From contig JAKULF010000005.1 of NCBI GenBank assembly GCA_022661535.1, positions 3,968,001-4,032,000 on the forward strand: a stretch of DNA of 64,000 nucleotides, read 5' to 3'. Position numbers and translations under genes: made by a program. This stretch comes from Eutypa lata (lineage: Eukaryota > Ascomycota > Sordariomycetes > Xylariales > Diatrypaceae). This document shows positions 21,497 to 34,678 of the stretch, in pieces. Every line of letters begins with the position of its first letter. The first letter of the stretch is position 1. The notes under the pieces were generated by a model. The model had not been told where the DNA came from and made no database searches. It saw only the letters and a list, made by a program, of their open reading frames with translations.

Positions 21497-24137
21497 GGTG
21501 GGCGGGCTCTATATTCTTTGTTTGAACAATGAGGGTGTTGCAGAGCTCTGGGTAGGCTTGATGGATGGGTGGTGGTGATATTAATGAGAGCAAAGCAAGA
21601 ACCCGAGTTGATTTAAAAAGAGCGTAGGGTGCTGGACTATATTAAGCCCTAGTGTCTGAGAGTGTGAAGGGAAAGTTGCCTCGAAACGAACAGGGTCGGT
21701 ATTTTCGGTATTGAAATTTTGAGGATATGGGCGAGGTAATTTCACCAAACTGTTTTAGCGCGAAGCGAGTTCCGATTCGTAGTCCAAAGGTAGCGTGTCC
21801 CACAATTCTGTCAGTGACAGCTGCTGTTTATTAGAATTAGGTACCAGAACGGTACTTCGGTAGATCAAAGTTGTCAAATCGAGACCAAATAGTTTCAAGC
21901 CAACGGGAAATAGGGAGAACCCTGAAATTCTTTCAAACATTCGACGTACGATAGGACCTAGCGAACCCAACTTTAAGTTAAGAAAAAGGAGATTAGATAA
22001 AAGTTGTATTGTCGTGGAAAGCAGACTTATTTATTGTTTATCGAACCATACCTAACTATCTCTATAAAACTCTCTGGTTACATCGACCCATTATCGGACG
22101 TCATGAAGAGCACGACCTAACATGCAAAGTCTGGGAGCGGATCGTTGACATACATAGGCAGAGAGGTAGCTGATAGCTGATAATTGCCAGAACATGCCGC
22201 GGACAGACAGTGATATTAGAAATACTATGCTTTTGACAATCACTTCACCGGAAATCCAGGTTCAAAATATGTATATGTCTGTTAAATTTTCCTGTGTTGC
22301 ACGGATAGGAGATACAAGTCAGGTACAGCAGTGAACAATATCATCTATGGATAGGTTAAGGTCACTCTGAAAAAGGGGTTTCGATGTGGTGTTCGATTCA
22401 TTGGCCAATCCACTTTCTGCCGCTAGTTCCTGGCAGCCCCGGCCTCTCGGTCTTGTGTTTAGAAAGACATCAAAAACTACGAATAACAGAATGATATGCA
22501 GCCGCGTGAGGTTCCTGATTCGTTCAAACTCCAACATGACACCACCTGGGAGGTCAACTTCCCGAATTTCTTTCTCCACTAAATATCAGTATCATGCATT
22601 AGCACACTGCACACTGCACGCCTGCAACTGCAAACTGCACTGCAATGGCATTTCCCTTTTTTCTGCACTAAACTTTATGTGCCATTCCCACTTTAGGACC
22701 GCGCTACCATGGAAAGGTGATTGATGATTGGCGGGTGGTCGCACCGCACCGCCGTTTTCTCTCTGATCTGATCTGATAACACATCCCATGTCTTGGCTCT
22801 CCGCCCTCAATCCTACCCCCCTGTTCCCCCACTCTCTCGTATTCGTATTTAATGCCTGTCTTTTTTTTGTAGGCAATGTTTCGACACCGAACATCGACAT
22901 CACATCGACATCGTAACACCCCGATCAACGGAGTGATTAGTGTACATTCGGAAATAAGGATCTGTAGTCTCGGATAATAGAGTATCGATCCATGGCCCGA
23001 ATGGAACTTAGTTTGTCCTGGAATTACGTCAATCGCTTCACTAGACTCTTGCCTCTCTTCTAGAATAAGATCTTTTTTTACGTGGAGCAAAGGGTGGGAA
23101 CAGATCTTTATTCTATGTTCTAGAAGAGAGGGCCAGAGGGCTTGAGAGGCGAAGAGATACAACGATTATCTCTCAACTCACTAACGCCGAGACGGAGGTT
23201 TGCACCGAGATTGCCGCATTACATTCGTCACGAACATTTACATACCTGGCATAATGATTTGCTCGCTTATCTCATGACCGCTACTGTGACGCATATGTAT
23301 GTTTCGTCGGATTCCTGCTCCGCATGTAACAGCACGGCACCACCAAACCTTCCGAGTCCAGGGCCTAGAGTTCGGAAGGATTCTAGTAATCCAGATCTGC
23401 TATCATGTCCTTCGCGACTTGGTTCGTGACTCTCTAACTATGGCTTTATTATGCTGCACTATGCCCAAGTCAAGGTATGTTCTGATAGACTCCCAAGTCG
23501 ATTGCTGGTGCGTCTTGACAATCCCTCAGTGGTCTTCCTAGTCTTCCCACCAACTAAGGAGGTGATACATGTCATATATATCACAAACCCTTTCAAGCCC
23601 CAAGACAACACTATCATGTTTTGAAAGGGTTAGGATAGCAGATAACCTTTAGAGTTGTCTGTGTTAGCGGGTTAATTAGAACTATTGTTACCACTGTTAA
23701 ATATCCAAACGCAGTCAGTGCATCATCAGCTTGGTAGCTACATACGAAGCAAACCCCTAAACAAATATGTGGCTCTAGCTGCTCTTGGATAAAATATGGG
23801 ATATCCAACATTCAGCTTCCTACCCCATACATTGAGTCGACATGTTGGGCGGAGATATAAGCTCTCCCATGCCCACTCGTCGGATTCAACTCGAAGCATA
23901 CATATGATAGCTCACTACTTGTATCACAGCCTACCTTTCTTGTTGCCCTACAAACATGGCCATTTCTTCATAAGGATTTGGTGAACGGAGACAACAAGAT
24001 GAACTAGATTCCCATATAAATTATTATTATAACATATAGTCTAAAGGGTTAGTATAAACAGTCCAAAAGTCTACGCCAACTATATACAGCCTTCCATGAC
24101 CCCAGGAAAGTTCAACGTGTTAGTTATACAGAAGCCT
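21497..24137. other. Intergenic region upstream of ERG3, no convincing gene
   Basis: This is 2.6 kb between ERG3 (5' side) and the 3' end of the glucanase. It has TGCA-rich repeats near 22600-22645, a TCTGATC-type repeat near 22761, and an 11-bp inverted repeat at 23586/23621. All ORFs are short with mixed composition. Confidence 0.5.
23586..23631. repeat. Perfect 11-bp inverted repeat
   Basis: AACCCTTTCAA at 23586-23596 pairs with TTGAAAGGGTT at 23621-23631 across a 24-nt loop. It lies in a gene-free region, so its role is unknown; it could be a small foldback or chance. Confidence 0.7.
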
Positions 24138-27062
24138 CTACGGCGTGTATCGGCCAACAAGCGCACCACCGGGGGACCAAGACCCAGTAAAGTCCGGGGT
24201 CGACGCAATGAAGGTTCCGTCTCCCAAACGCAGCGCGTTCACGGCGTCCTTGGAGCACATGCCGAAAATCTGCAGGTTGTCCGGGGTGTCCGCGATCCAA
24301 TGCATGGTATCTACCCATAATAGGATGAAATTGTCAGCGAAATACACAACCAATGGACATTGCAAGTTAAGTGAAAAGGAGACGAGAAAATAGAAGAAGC
24401 CAGTCAGCCAGGGAGACATCTCTCTCTCTTCAATGCTGCTTTTTGGAAGAAACTCACCTTGACACTGGTAATTCCCGGTGCAACTCTGGCCGGGCCCGCT
24501 GAAGAAGGCCCACGACGCGGAGCCGTAATGGTAGATGTCGGCGCCGCCCCGGATGTAGTTGGAGAGGCCCATGCGGCAGCGCTTGTCGCCGCCGCCGCAC
24601 CAGGCGTAGTCGGGGTCGCCCCAGGCGGCGACGTCGGCGGACCAGGGGGCGGGGACGACCGACGCGGCGCTGGCGCCCTGCTCGTAGTTGGTCTCGGACT
24701 GCAGCAGCGTGACGAGCACGTTGCGCGCCTGCCGCAGGTTCAGCTGGTACAGCCAGTAGTGCTCGGACCCCAGCGCGTGCAGCCACGTGCCCTGGGTCGC
24801 CTCCACCAGCGTCCCGCCCTTCGCCGCGATGCTCGACCCCCCCGAGAAGCCCTCCGTTATGTGGTCCGCTACCCAGTTCCACACGTTCTCGATGTACGCC
24901 GACGAGCTCGCTGATAGGTGCAGCCCTATGAAGGCCCCCTTGCACGGGTTCGACGCGTCCACGCATGCGTTCGTTAGCGCGGTGGCACCGCGCGTACCGC
25001 CTATTGTCTATTGGGTGTGTGTTGTTAGCGGTCTTGTTCTGATGTTGTGGTGTCTATTACATAGACAATGTAACTAGGTAGGTGCCGGAACGGCTGCCTA
25101 GGTGGTTGTGCGTAACGCAAAGGAACCAGGGGAAGACATACAATAAGCGAGTTCCACAGCGCCACGTCGCCGGGTTTATTACCCGCCATGTTGAACTGCA
25201 CGATGATAGCGCCGGGCAGCACGTCGGAGACCGTAAAGCGCATGTCGGAGATCTGGGCCACGCCGACGTCGCCGTCGTTGCCGACCTTGACGACGGGCTT
25301 CGGGTTGGCCGCGTCCTTGAAGCCGTCGCCGTGGCCCGTGATGGTGGCCCACGCCTCGCCGACGATCTGCGACCCGACCGGCACCAGCAGCGTGTCGTCG
25401 ACGCGGTAGTTCCCGAAGGGGAAGTAGGCGATCTTGCCCTGGCCCGCCGCGTACCTCAGCACCGCGTTGAGCGCCGCCGCCTCGTCCTTGGTGTTGTCGC
25501 CCAGCACCGTCTGCCCGCCGTTCTGCGCCGGGTCCTTGACGTTGATGAAGTCCGCCGCCGCCGTCTTGCCCGCGTAGTTGGGCGCCGCCACCGCCGGGAA
25601 GTCGCCCCCCGGAGCGAGCGCCGCCGGCCGCGCCTTCGCCGTCGTCGTGTCCCCGTAGATCGGGCTCCGGCCTACCGTGTTGCCGTGCGTGAACGTGTCC
25701 ACGTGCGCCTGCCCGCTGAGCGCCGTGCCCGAGGGAACCACGCAGATCGCCGAGTTCGTGTCCTTGGTCAGGTTGTCGATGAGGATCGATGGGTAGACCG
25801 TCGTCTGCAGCGTCACGCCCGAGTTGATCGACTTCGCGTCGATCAGGCCGATGTAGGGGCTGCCGCCCGTGTTCGAGATCCCCGTCCCGACCGTGTCGAA
25901 CGTGGACGCCAGTATGCTGATGGTGTTACCGCCGCTGATCAGCATGCCAATCGTGTTCTGGTAGAAGTAGATGGACTTGTAGAAGGCCTGCTGGTGTCCA
26001 TCGTGCCAGATGCCATTCTATAGCAAGCAGGGGCTTGCGTCAGCGATTTCTCGTGGAGGGTACTAGCCAAATGCCTTTGCTTTTGAGTAACTTACCTGCC
26101 CGCGCTCAACTCTAACGTCAGCTAGTCCGAGAGTAGAGCCTCTTCCGAGCCTAATGCCGCTATGTCCCTTGCCATTGACAGAGGATGCCATCTGGATCTT
26201 GAGATTCTGGATCTGAGCGACTTGCGCAACGCCCCACCAAAGAGCAGTGAACTCGGTGCCTTGTTTCCGAAGTCAGCGCGCTCTTGAAAAAGGGGTGCTT
26301 GGGTGGCACGGCACTTGAGTCTGCTCACCTCCATTGATACTCGTCGTATCAAGAATCAAGTTCTTTATGCCGACGGCGAACGATATTTCTCCAGATATCC
26401 CAGTAGCAGGATCCTGTCCTGTTATGCCTTGTTAGTCTGGAGTGTTACTGGAACAGATTGGCTCGTTGAAAGTTTGGCTTACCAGATAGGAGGGTTAAGT
26501 CATTGGTCGAAAACCCGGAAGCAGCTTTCAGGACGGGGGGCTACAAAGGTTCATGAAATTAGTACTACCGGCCGGCAACAGAGCTGCGCATGGGGGGATG
26601 TGCTCACATCGTTGGCATCGCCCATCAGAATGGTATCGGTATTCATGTAGATCGTTTCGCTAACTTCATACGTCCCAGAAGGGATGTAGACGACCTAGTC
26701 AGCACATACGTCAGTCCGCCTTGAAACCAACATTTGCGACGGCGGCAGATAAATACCCTCGGCTCGGAGGCCAACCACGTTGCGTGTCGGGTCGCTCCGT
26801 TCGAAGCGTCGTTGATAGCTTTCTGGATTCCGGCTCCGCCGTCCGCGGGGCTCACGGCGACGAACACCGGGTACGAATCCGAGTTATCGAGCCCCGGGGC
26901 GTAACCGCGGTACTGTCCGGTGTGGTCCATGTTGGCATACCAATAACTCGAAGCCTCCGTCGTGATATTCCCGACGGCCCCCACGGCGCCGAGGACCGGC
27001 GAGGCGAGAGCTCCGGCCAGGAACAGGCCCGCGACGGCCATGACTGCCGATGACCTGGCCAT
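24138..27062 (-). CDS. Secreted exo-beta-1,3-glucanase, glycoside hydrolase family 55
   Basis: This enzyme releases glucose from the ends of beta-1,3-glucans (cell wall or callose-like). The eight-exon model, in transcript order, is 27062-26757, 26694-26608, 26540-26483, 26418-26329, 26259-26096, 26017-25142, 25007-24458 and 24310-24138, encoding 767 aa with all frames closing. It begins with a clear signal peptide (about 1-25). Two beta-helix halves of the GH55/pectate-lyase-like fold follow: SSYWYANMDHTGQYRGYAPG, the AGIQKAIND and TRHATWLASEPRVVYIPSGT segments, then a second half opening PAALAPGGDFPAVAAPNYAG with DEAAALNAVLRYAAGQGKIA. Other family markers are ENVWNWVADH and YWLYQLNLRQARNVL. 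Length is normal. The symbol is left empty because fungi have several paralogues. Confidence 0.93.
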
Positions 27063-30000
27063 TGGCGTCTTGCGAATCCGTTACTAGTTAAAAATAGACC
27101 TAGTAATAGTTTAAATCGCTAAAGACACACGATACAGAAAACCTAACATCATGGGAAAAGCAACCAAAGTTCAAATTGAAAATCCCGGGGGAACATCTAC
27201 TATATATAGAGATCGGCCACCACGTAGGTAGTTAGGTAGTGTGCATCGTAGCTTGAATTTTAGGCCCCTTCAACACAAAAAAATGGTCCGAATTTAGAAG
27301 TCGCGTATCGCGAACGCCCGCCAGGCGGTTTTGGCTGAGCTCAGCCGCAATTTCGAGAGATCCTGGACCTGATGTCCAAATGGTGCCGCTACCCGATTCA
27401 GGAAGGATCGTCGACCCCCGGGCACATTTCGGAGTTGAGTGCAAGCGGACTTGGCGTCTAGAAAATAGATGTTCTCGTCGAGGCCTAGAGCCCCAGAGCG
27501 GAGCCGAAACGCCTTAACCTGCCCAACTAGGCAGGCTGGAAGAGAGATGGTACCTATGTAAGCCGACAGACCTCAGTAAGCATCCGTGGGCTATTGGACA
27601 CTACTCATTGCTGAGGCTAGAATCAGCCTTAAACTGCATTGTCGTGGGGCTGATTAATGCACTGCGACTAGTTACTAGTTTATACCAACTTATTAAGGGG
27701 ACCAGTCTCGTGGCGCCATACTCTCACGACGTTACTTATAAGTCATATCCTCTAACTGATGTTTAATATATATATAGATAAATGAAGCTTGGTATTGACA
27801 TACGCCATTGATGTTGGCTTCGAGAGCTTTCAAATGATGTTAAGCCTGCCTTACGATAACGCTGGTTATTATATCAATTGAGGACACATGCTCTTGAGTA
27901 TGTATAGAGAAGCATATCACGGAAAAGTCACTTATGATTAGATGAGTACATTGTTACATCAAGTCAGCCGCTACTTTTCTCCTTTCTATAACTAATAGTC
28001 ATTTCTACTAGCTCAGCTACATCTTAGTCAGCTTCTATAGTCATGACCACACGCAGGTCGACAAGAATATCGTCAGTCCAACAAGTAATTACCCACCAGT
28101 ACGTGGTGTGAGTGAGTACCTATCGTAGTAACATGGGCTTCTTCGTGCGTGGCACTACTCTAGCATTTGGCTTCATCATCTTCATAAATATAGAGCCCAT
28201 ATTCTTCATAGTCGATGGTCCCACCGATAGAACGAACAGCCCTCCATTCCCTACAAAGGCTACTATAGTCTGCAAGGACTAAAGAGCGCAAGCTGATATT
28301 TCTACATGCTACAGTCGCCATCAGTGGACATATGCTTCTTTAAACCAATGACTGACTCAGCTTAGTCACCCGGTATTTCCCCCCTTTATTTCAGGAGTCT
28401 TGAGAGGAAATGAAAAGCTCACATCCTTAACATACGTAGTCTAATGAAGTTTTGTCAGTTGGTATATCGGCAATTGGTATGAGTGTAAGCTCTCTTTGTA
28501 TCTGTGGGTTTGTGATTAGATCATCTTCCCAATTCAACTCCAGATCCCTTTGAAACTTTTGGGAATATCTCTTATGATATGAGGTAGTTACCAGTGAACA
28601 CATACTACTATATGCATTTAGGAGGTATGTCAGTAGCTATATCAACAAAACGGTCTATATAGATAGTGCTCGCTTTTGCCACTCCCTTGAAGTTCTATTT
28701 GAACTGGATTTCACTCGTCCTAATATGCTACACTTCTGTACATGCTTAATATTTTAAGCAAATTGGAGTGTATCAAAAGTTTGTAGGTATGCAACTAGGA
28801 AGTAGAGGTGGTGTTTTGACACTAGAGTTTGGAATTATAAGTAACCTTGGGCATGCCTCTAGTCACCTGGCAGATTCCGGGTATCATGTTTTCAAGTGTA
28901 TTGGTCTAGAATATGTCTCTTTATATAGGTTAATGCTGTTGTGGAGGAAATATAGGTTTCAAATATGGTCTGTCGATATTTGCGGTATGATCTAGTGCCC
29001 TACAGCCCGAAGACATCTGTCCCATTACTTAGGCCACTATAGATCTACCCTATTTTCCCGCGCCATGTAAGAGATTAAAAGGTATAGATTCAATATGCTG
29101 ACTTAGCCACTTAGCATATTTCACTAGGTGGTGACTGTTGATACTTGCTACATACCCCTTATGGTTGTTTACGTAGGTGCTGGTTTTCTATTTTACCACT
29201 CGTTGGCTTAGAAACGAGATAGAGCAACTAGAGAGTAGCGTATGGCGGTACGGTGTAGATGTGTATGTGGCTTTATGTTTGACGGTGGTTCCCTATGAAA
29301 ATACTTGACACGTTAGTATTACTACCAAGTTAGTGATGTACAGGAAATATTGCAGTAACATAATAAATTTCCCATAGTGGACTGTGCACTTAACATACCA
29401 AAGGAGATAGTAGGATAAACTTGCTAGCCGCGAAAGCAATTTATATTATTTTTTCTTTTCTCGTTTTTTAAGATGTTGGTTCATTGGATCAATGTCTAAA
29501 AGCTAAAGTGAGAACCGGGCTTGGAACAGTTGGGAGCACAGGGTTTGAAGGCAAAGGGGATGATACAAGTTGTTGATTGTTTAAAAGAATATACCTGTAG
29601 TATTTCTACATGATCCATTAGATAACATGTAAAATCTACTAACATGGCACGAAAACATTGCTTATGTCTTACAAGAAATATACCAACTACTGGAGTAAAT
29701 GCTCACGTGGACATTAAAGGGGGACATCAAGCTATATACTTACAAGCCCTCGATTCCTGTCTGTAAAATCTATAAAACCATTTACCTTACTTAACCTGTG
29801 GATCTATACCTTTTATTTCAACCTTCATCTTTCCTTAACGCTTATAGGATCTTGATCCCTGTTGACATGTTTACTTCAAGATTAATAACCATTAACCTTT
29901 CCTGCTAATATCCATCATTTTTCTACTATTATAAGGTAGCATATGCAATATACCGTTTTTACTGAGAGTCATGTAAACGTGATCTGTAACTATAAGGCAG

Positions 30001-33000
30001 TGTTTACAGCACTAGCTTATGTCAAAGAGATAACAGCATAACGGCTACATCCATGATAGACATTTCAAGGGTCACCCGGCTCATGGAAACATAATTCCGA
30101 GAGATATCAACTTCACGGCTATGTACTGAGGTCTCAGTCATAGATGCGTCATGTTAACTGGAAACATGTCGACATCATATTCCACTAATATAATGACGTC
30201 AACTAGTTATCAACGTAGCCTTGTATCGAACTTTGACAAGGTTTTGGGGACCTGCGTATAGACGGAAACAGCCGACTGTCTATTTGACGCGGTAGCGTGC
30301 ACTTAGTAATTATCCGAAAGTAGACTGAACCATCAAGATCAGATTTAAGAAGTGCTACTAGATTGGGACCAACTATAGTAGTGGCTGGAATAAAGTTTAT
30401 CAAACGAATATGCATGTAGCTTCGGCTTACCTTTAATCGGCACATATTTTGGCCACCGTGTATAAAATCCGATATTACTGCATTGATTCAGACAGTCACA
30501 CAAACTAGTTACTAGCTGACGTTATTTAAAGTTGTATTATTCAGCTGCCTAGGTTAAGGATAGAATGTAATGCTCGTATGGTGAAAGAACCGGCTTTGAG
30601 GTTCTACAGCTAAATATACAAGATGAGACGTCTTACGGGAGCTGCTGTTCCGATAGTCTCACAAGACAAAACTGTATCTGGATCAACGAGAAACGGTATA
30701 TACACCACATGCTAGATTGTACAGCTGGAAAAAGCGAGATATATCGAAGTGATTCATTTCCTGGTTGATATACAAGTTACACCAATAGGTTGGGAGGCAT
30801 AACTATGAGTTTGACTCATGCTATCAAACTTCTTGCCACCGATTCGAATGCTTAGCCGCCTGTTACAGAAAACCACGAATTAAAACTTGGGATGATATAT
30901 GTTCGGATAGACTCGGGGACAATTGCAACCACTCGTAATAAGCCCCCGCATGAGTTGTTTGGTGGATGAACAGCCGGCTTTCGGGGGACCGGAGCTTTTC
31001 GTTCGTTGATATACCTATTTTATCAATGCTCTTCTTTTCGCCTCTTCCAAGAAATTCTTACACTGGTATATGGAAGAAAGAAGAATAAACAACATATCTT
31101 ACATAAGTAGTAAGGTAAGCACGGTTTCATACAGATTAAGTTTGCGGTTGTCGCATGTAGAGAAACGTGTTCGGTTCGCAGTCAGATGCATGTTCGACAT
31201 TCTTTTTTCTCCCATGGTACGGTGATGTCAAAGCGCCCTCCCTGGGGTCTGGGCGCGCAGGCCCACGTCATTTGGCCAGCCATGCTGCTATGCTGAATTG
31301 GGGCTGGCTCGGCCGAGCATTAGCGGTTGTTCGAAGGTTTGTTAACGCCCAGGGGGGTATTCGTAGGAGTTAATTAAGCTCCGAAATAGCGGCTAGATCC
31401 GAACTACCTAGTTTAGGGGGGGAAGAGGGGAGGAGAGGGGGGAAAACAGCCCCCAAAGACCCAAGAGCTTAAAAATAGGTAGGCAAACGAAAAGGAGGGG
31501 GAGCGAAGGGTGCCTAATAACTAGGTATGTACATTAAGTATTTTAACTAAGCTGTCCTCGCGACGGAAGACCGCCCTATGAGCAGGGAATTAAAAGGATT
31601 TACAACAAACCCCCTTGTCTTGCTTCGGATGTCGCACAACGTCATCGGGTTATCTTTCCGTGTTGAATTGATTTCCTACGTGGGATTGACCAGGTAGTAG
31701 TTGAGTGGCATGTAGTCTTTGCCTGTGTAGCAGCAGCAGCAATCTGATGCGACGCACACTGGAGAAAAAAGGTCAGCAAAAGCAAGAAAAGAGTAGTTAA
31801 CAGATACATCATCCCTTTTCTAGCCGCAACCCCCGTGAAGCCCATTCGTTCGTTCGTTCATTGTGCCCGGACAAGACTAGCATGAACGTGGGAGGGAACA
31901 TCTACATATGTATGTACGAAGTATGATTCATGGATTTGAGATCCTGCAAGGCATTTGTCTGAAGATACGCATGTATGTATATACATGCCTGTCCATATGT
32001 AGAAAACGTATTACTGCAATCCTGAGAGGGTGGTTCTTGAGCATCTTCTGGAAATGGAAGATACCGTCACGTTTCGGACCGAAGCTCTGATGGTTTGGAT
32101 GGTTTGCGCCCACCTGTTCAACCTACCTATGTATTACTTGAAGGTGTATATATGTAGGCAAGTCTCTTATGCCGACGATGCTTGTTACTTATTTGCACAC
32201 TACTATTATATGATGATGTGAGTAGTCAGATTGGGGGGGTTTTTTTTTTCTCGGTGTGCCTATATACGAACTTCAGCCTGTTTGCTTGGGCGGATTTCTG
32301 CGTGAGCTTGGGCATCTTGGTGAGGAGCAACTTTTGATGGTCTGAGACAGGCAATAATACATAGCAGCTCTCCACAAGCTGGGTGGGCAAGTCACCTCGG
32401 TCACCTTTTAGCTAAGGCCCCCACAAATATAAGCAAGCGAGACCTCATCTTCTACTATGTATGTAGCTTCTGGTATGGATATATACCTATGTGGAACATG
32501 GCTTTAATTAATAGAAACACGCCATAGTCGTTGATTATCGGGCCTCGCGGCCTTTTCCCCTGCAATCCCCCGTTGATGGTCCTTTCGGCAGCCCGATGTG
32601 TATATAAGCACCGGCGGCATCCTATTGGGCACCTGCATTGCAGCAGCACATTTTATGCTAGCGCAAGTACGGGAATACTTTATATAGCTAGGTAGGTACT
32701 TAACTACTTGAGCAGATTCAAACTTAACTCCTTTCAAAGTTCCGCATTTCGTTGCATTGTACCTAACCCAGCCTATCTAGCGCTACGGAGATACATGCAA
32801 CCGGTGGACCACCTGCATATACTCATTCACGTCTGTACATGTGTGCCTCATGTACGTCGTCTGGTCTGGTCGTGTACGCCCTGTTCCGCGGTTCATGTAC
32901 CCAACTTCATGCCGGTATGACTGTAGATAGGCTATGTTCATGTAGTTATGTAGCTTCTGTTTTACTAATGGTAGGTTGCTTTTTAGAAGTAAGACGAGGG

Positions 33001-34678
33001 TCCGGATACTCCCCCAAAGTATAAGGTATAAGGTGGTTGTAAAAAGGGCTTATCGACATAACTACCTGCATACACACTTAGATAGGTAGCCTTTATCTAA
33101 ATACATTTACATTTATGTCGTAAATGCATACTTACCTCAAAGGTTTAGTTCCCATCGGGCTGGAAAGTTATTCGTATATGTCCGTGGATGTTGGTACCGA
33201 TGTATTTAGTTCTATGGAATGTTTGAATCGAGATAACATTGTGTTCTGGAGAGCAAATTAGGTGCTCTGGCACGGGTTCTATGTTAAAATATAGCTTACA
33301 TAAGGTATACCAGATACGCATGCACCATGTATGGTCAGAGACTAGAGAGGATTAAGCCAAATTTATAGTGGGGAGACTGTCCTAAGGTAAGAGACGAGTC
33401 ACGAGAGTACCCGATTGGAGTACATTTTGAGTTTTTGAGTTTCTCTCTTCTCCAGATTAACTTCAAGTGAACTACCCTGTTTTGGTAAGAGCGGTGGAAG
33501 CCCGCGTGGGAATAGGTACCTAAACCACATGTAGTAAATAATTATTTCATACTTTCATTTTTACGGACCCGCTTGGATGCGTATGCAGCCGTGCAGCCCC
33601 AAGAGAAGAAAAAAGAAGAGACATCCACTTTCAATCAAGCATGATCTTTTTCCGCACCGCACCTACGTATAAGGCCCTAGTGAGTGGTAGGGGCGCCCTT
33701 ACCCTGGCATCCAAACAATCCTAACATTAATCCCACAACACCACACCACCACATGCAGCGCCAGTACGTACGTAGATGCAGCATCCCATGTACCTATTCA
33801 TATCCATACCATCAAACCATGTACGTACTGGACCCTTGTACCAGCTATACCCACATCTAATACATACATAGTTACATGTAACCCTGGCTTGTCCTGGGTT
33901 GTCTCCTCTCCTTCAATCGCATCAGTCCCCATGCACATGCATATTGCCATACATACATCATTACATACGATACAGTACGTATGTACGTACATACGTACAT
34001 ACATCCACATACAGACTAACTACCTAGGTACATGTAGTTAGGTATGTACATATGTAGGTAGATAGGTAGACAGGCAACCTTCGGGTGTGGAGCCCGCTGG
34101 GTAGTAGCCTAGCGTCGCACTAAGCACCTAACCTGCTAAAACTTACACTACTACTACACGCACAGTGGCTGGTGCTTCTGTCTACCTTCGCTGGCCCCCC
34201 CCAGTCAAACAATTCTGGGTAACGGATAATAATAAACTCTGACATCCTCTTGCCGCCCCGTTCCTTTCCCGGTCCTTCTTCCTTCTTGTTGGATCTTCTC
34301 TTTCGATCTGACTCCCTTTTCCCCCATCACCATCGATATCAAACACCATCACGAAATAAAATTGAACGCGACCGTCCTATACCCATTTCGCTTCCACCTC
34401 GTTCATCCATCGAGACGGCTATGATCGCTAGCGCCTAAACGAGGCTCGACGTCGCGAAATTACGTACTTTTTACACGAGGTTGCGGCTGAATTCTGGCGG
34501 TGGGAGAAAAAAAGAATACACGGCTGGTCATTAGGCGCAAGGCGAATCGCAAATTTTGATCAATCCGACCATAAAATTCAATACTTATTTCAATTTGATT
34601 TTCTTCATCATCATCATCGCCATTTTTATCATTTAGATAACCACTCGCGACGGACGGACGCGCACCACATCCGCCAAA
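27063..34678. other. 7.6-kb gene desert, AT-rich and stop-dense
   Basis: No ORF over about 80 codons has any recognisable motif on either strand. The sequence is AT-rich with a G-rich tract at about 31416-31445, TACGTA/ACATAC-type simple sequence near 33970-34005, and one ACCTAGGT palindrome at 34022. It may be repeat-induced-mutation-degraded transposon DNA, but I could not identify a parent element. The right end should contain the Tup1 promoter (pyrimidine-rich from about 34250). Confidence 0.5.

Noticed and set aside
25082..26023. 313-codon plus-strand ORF inside the glucanase gene
   Set aside because: It is antisense to the well-supported GH55 exon 25142-26017, has an Arg/Val-heavy composition, and matches no family.
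28130..28290. Minus-strand stretch of about 40 codons rich in Tyr/Glu that looked protein-like
   Set aside because: It is too short, is ended by stops on both sides, and I could not align it with any retrotransposon or gene family from reading alone.
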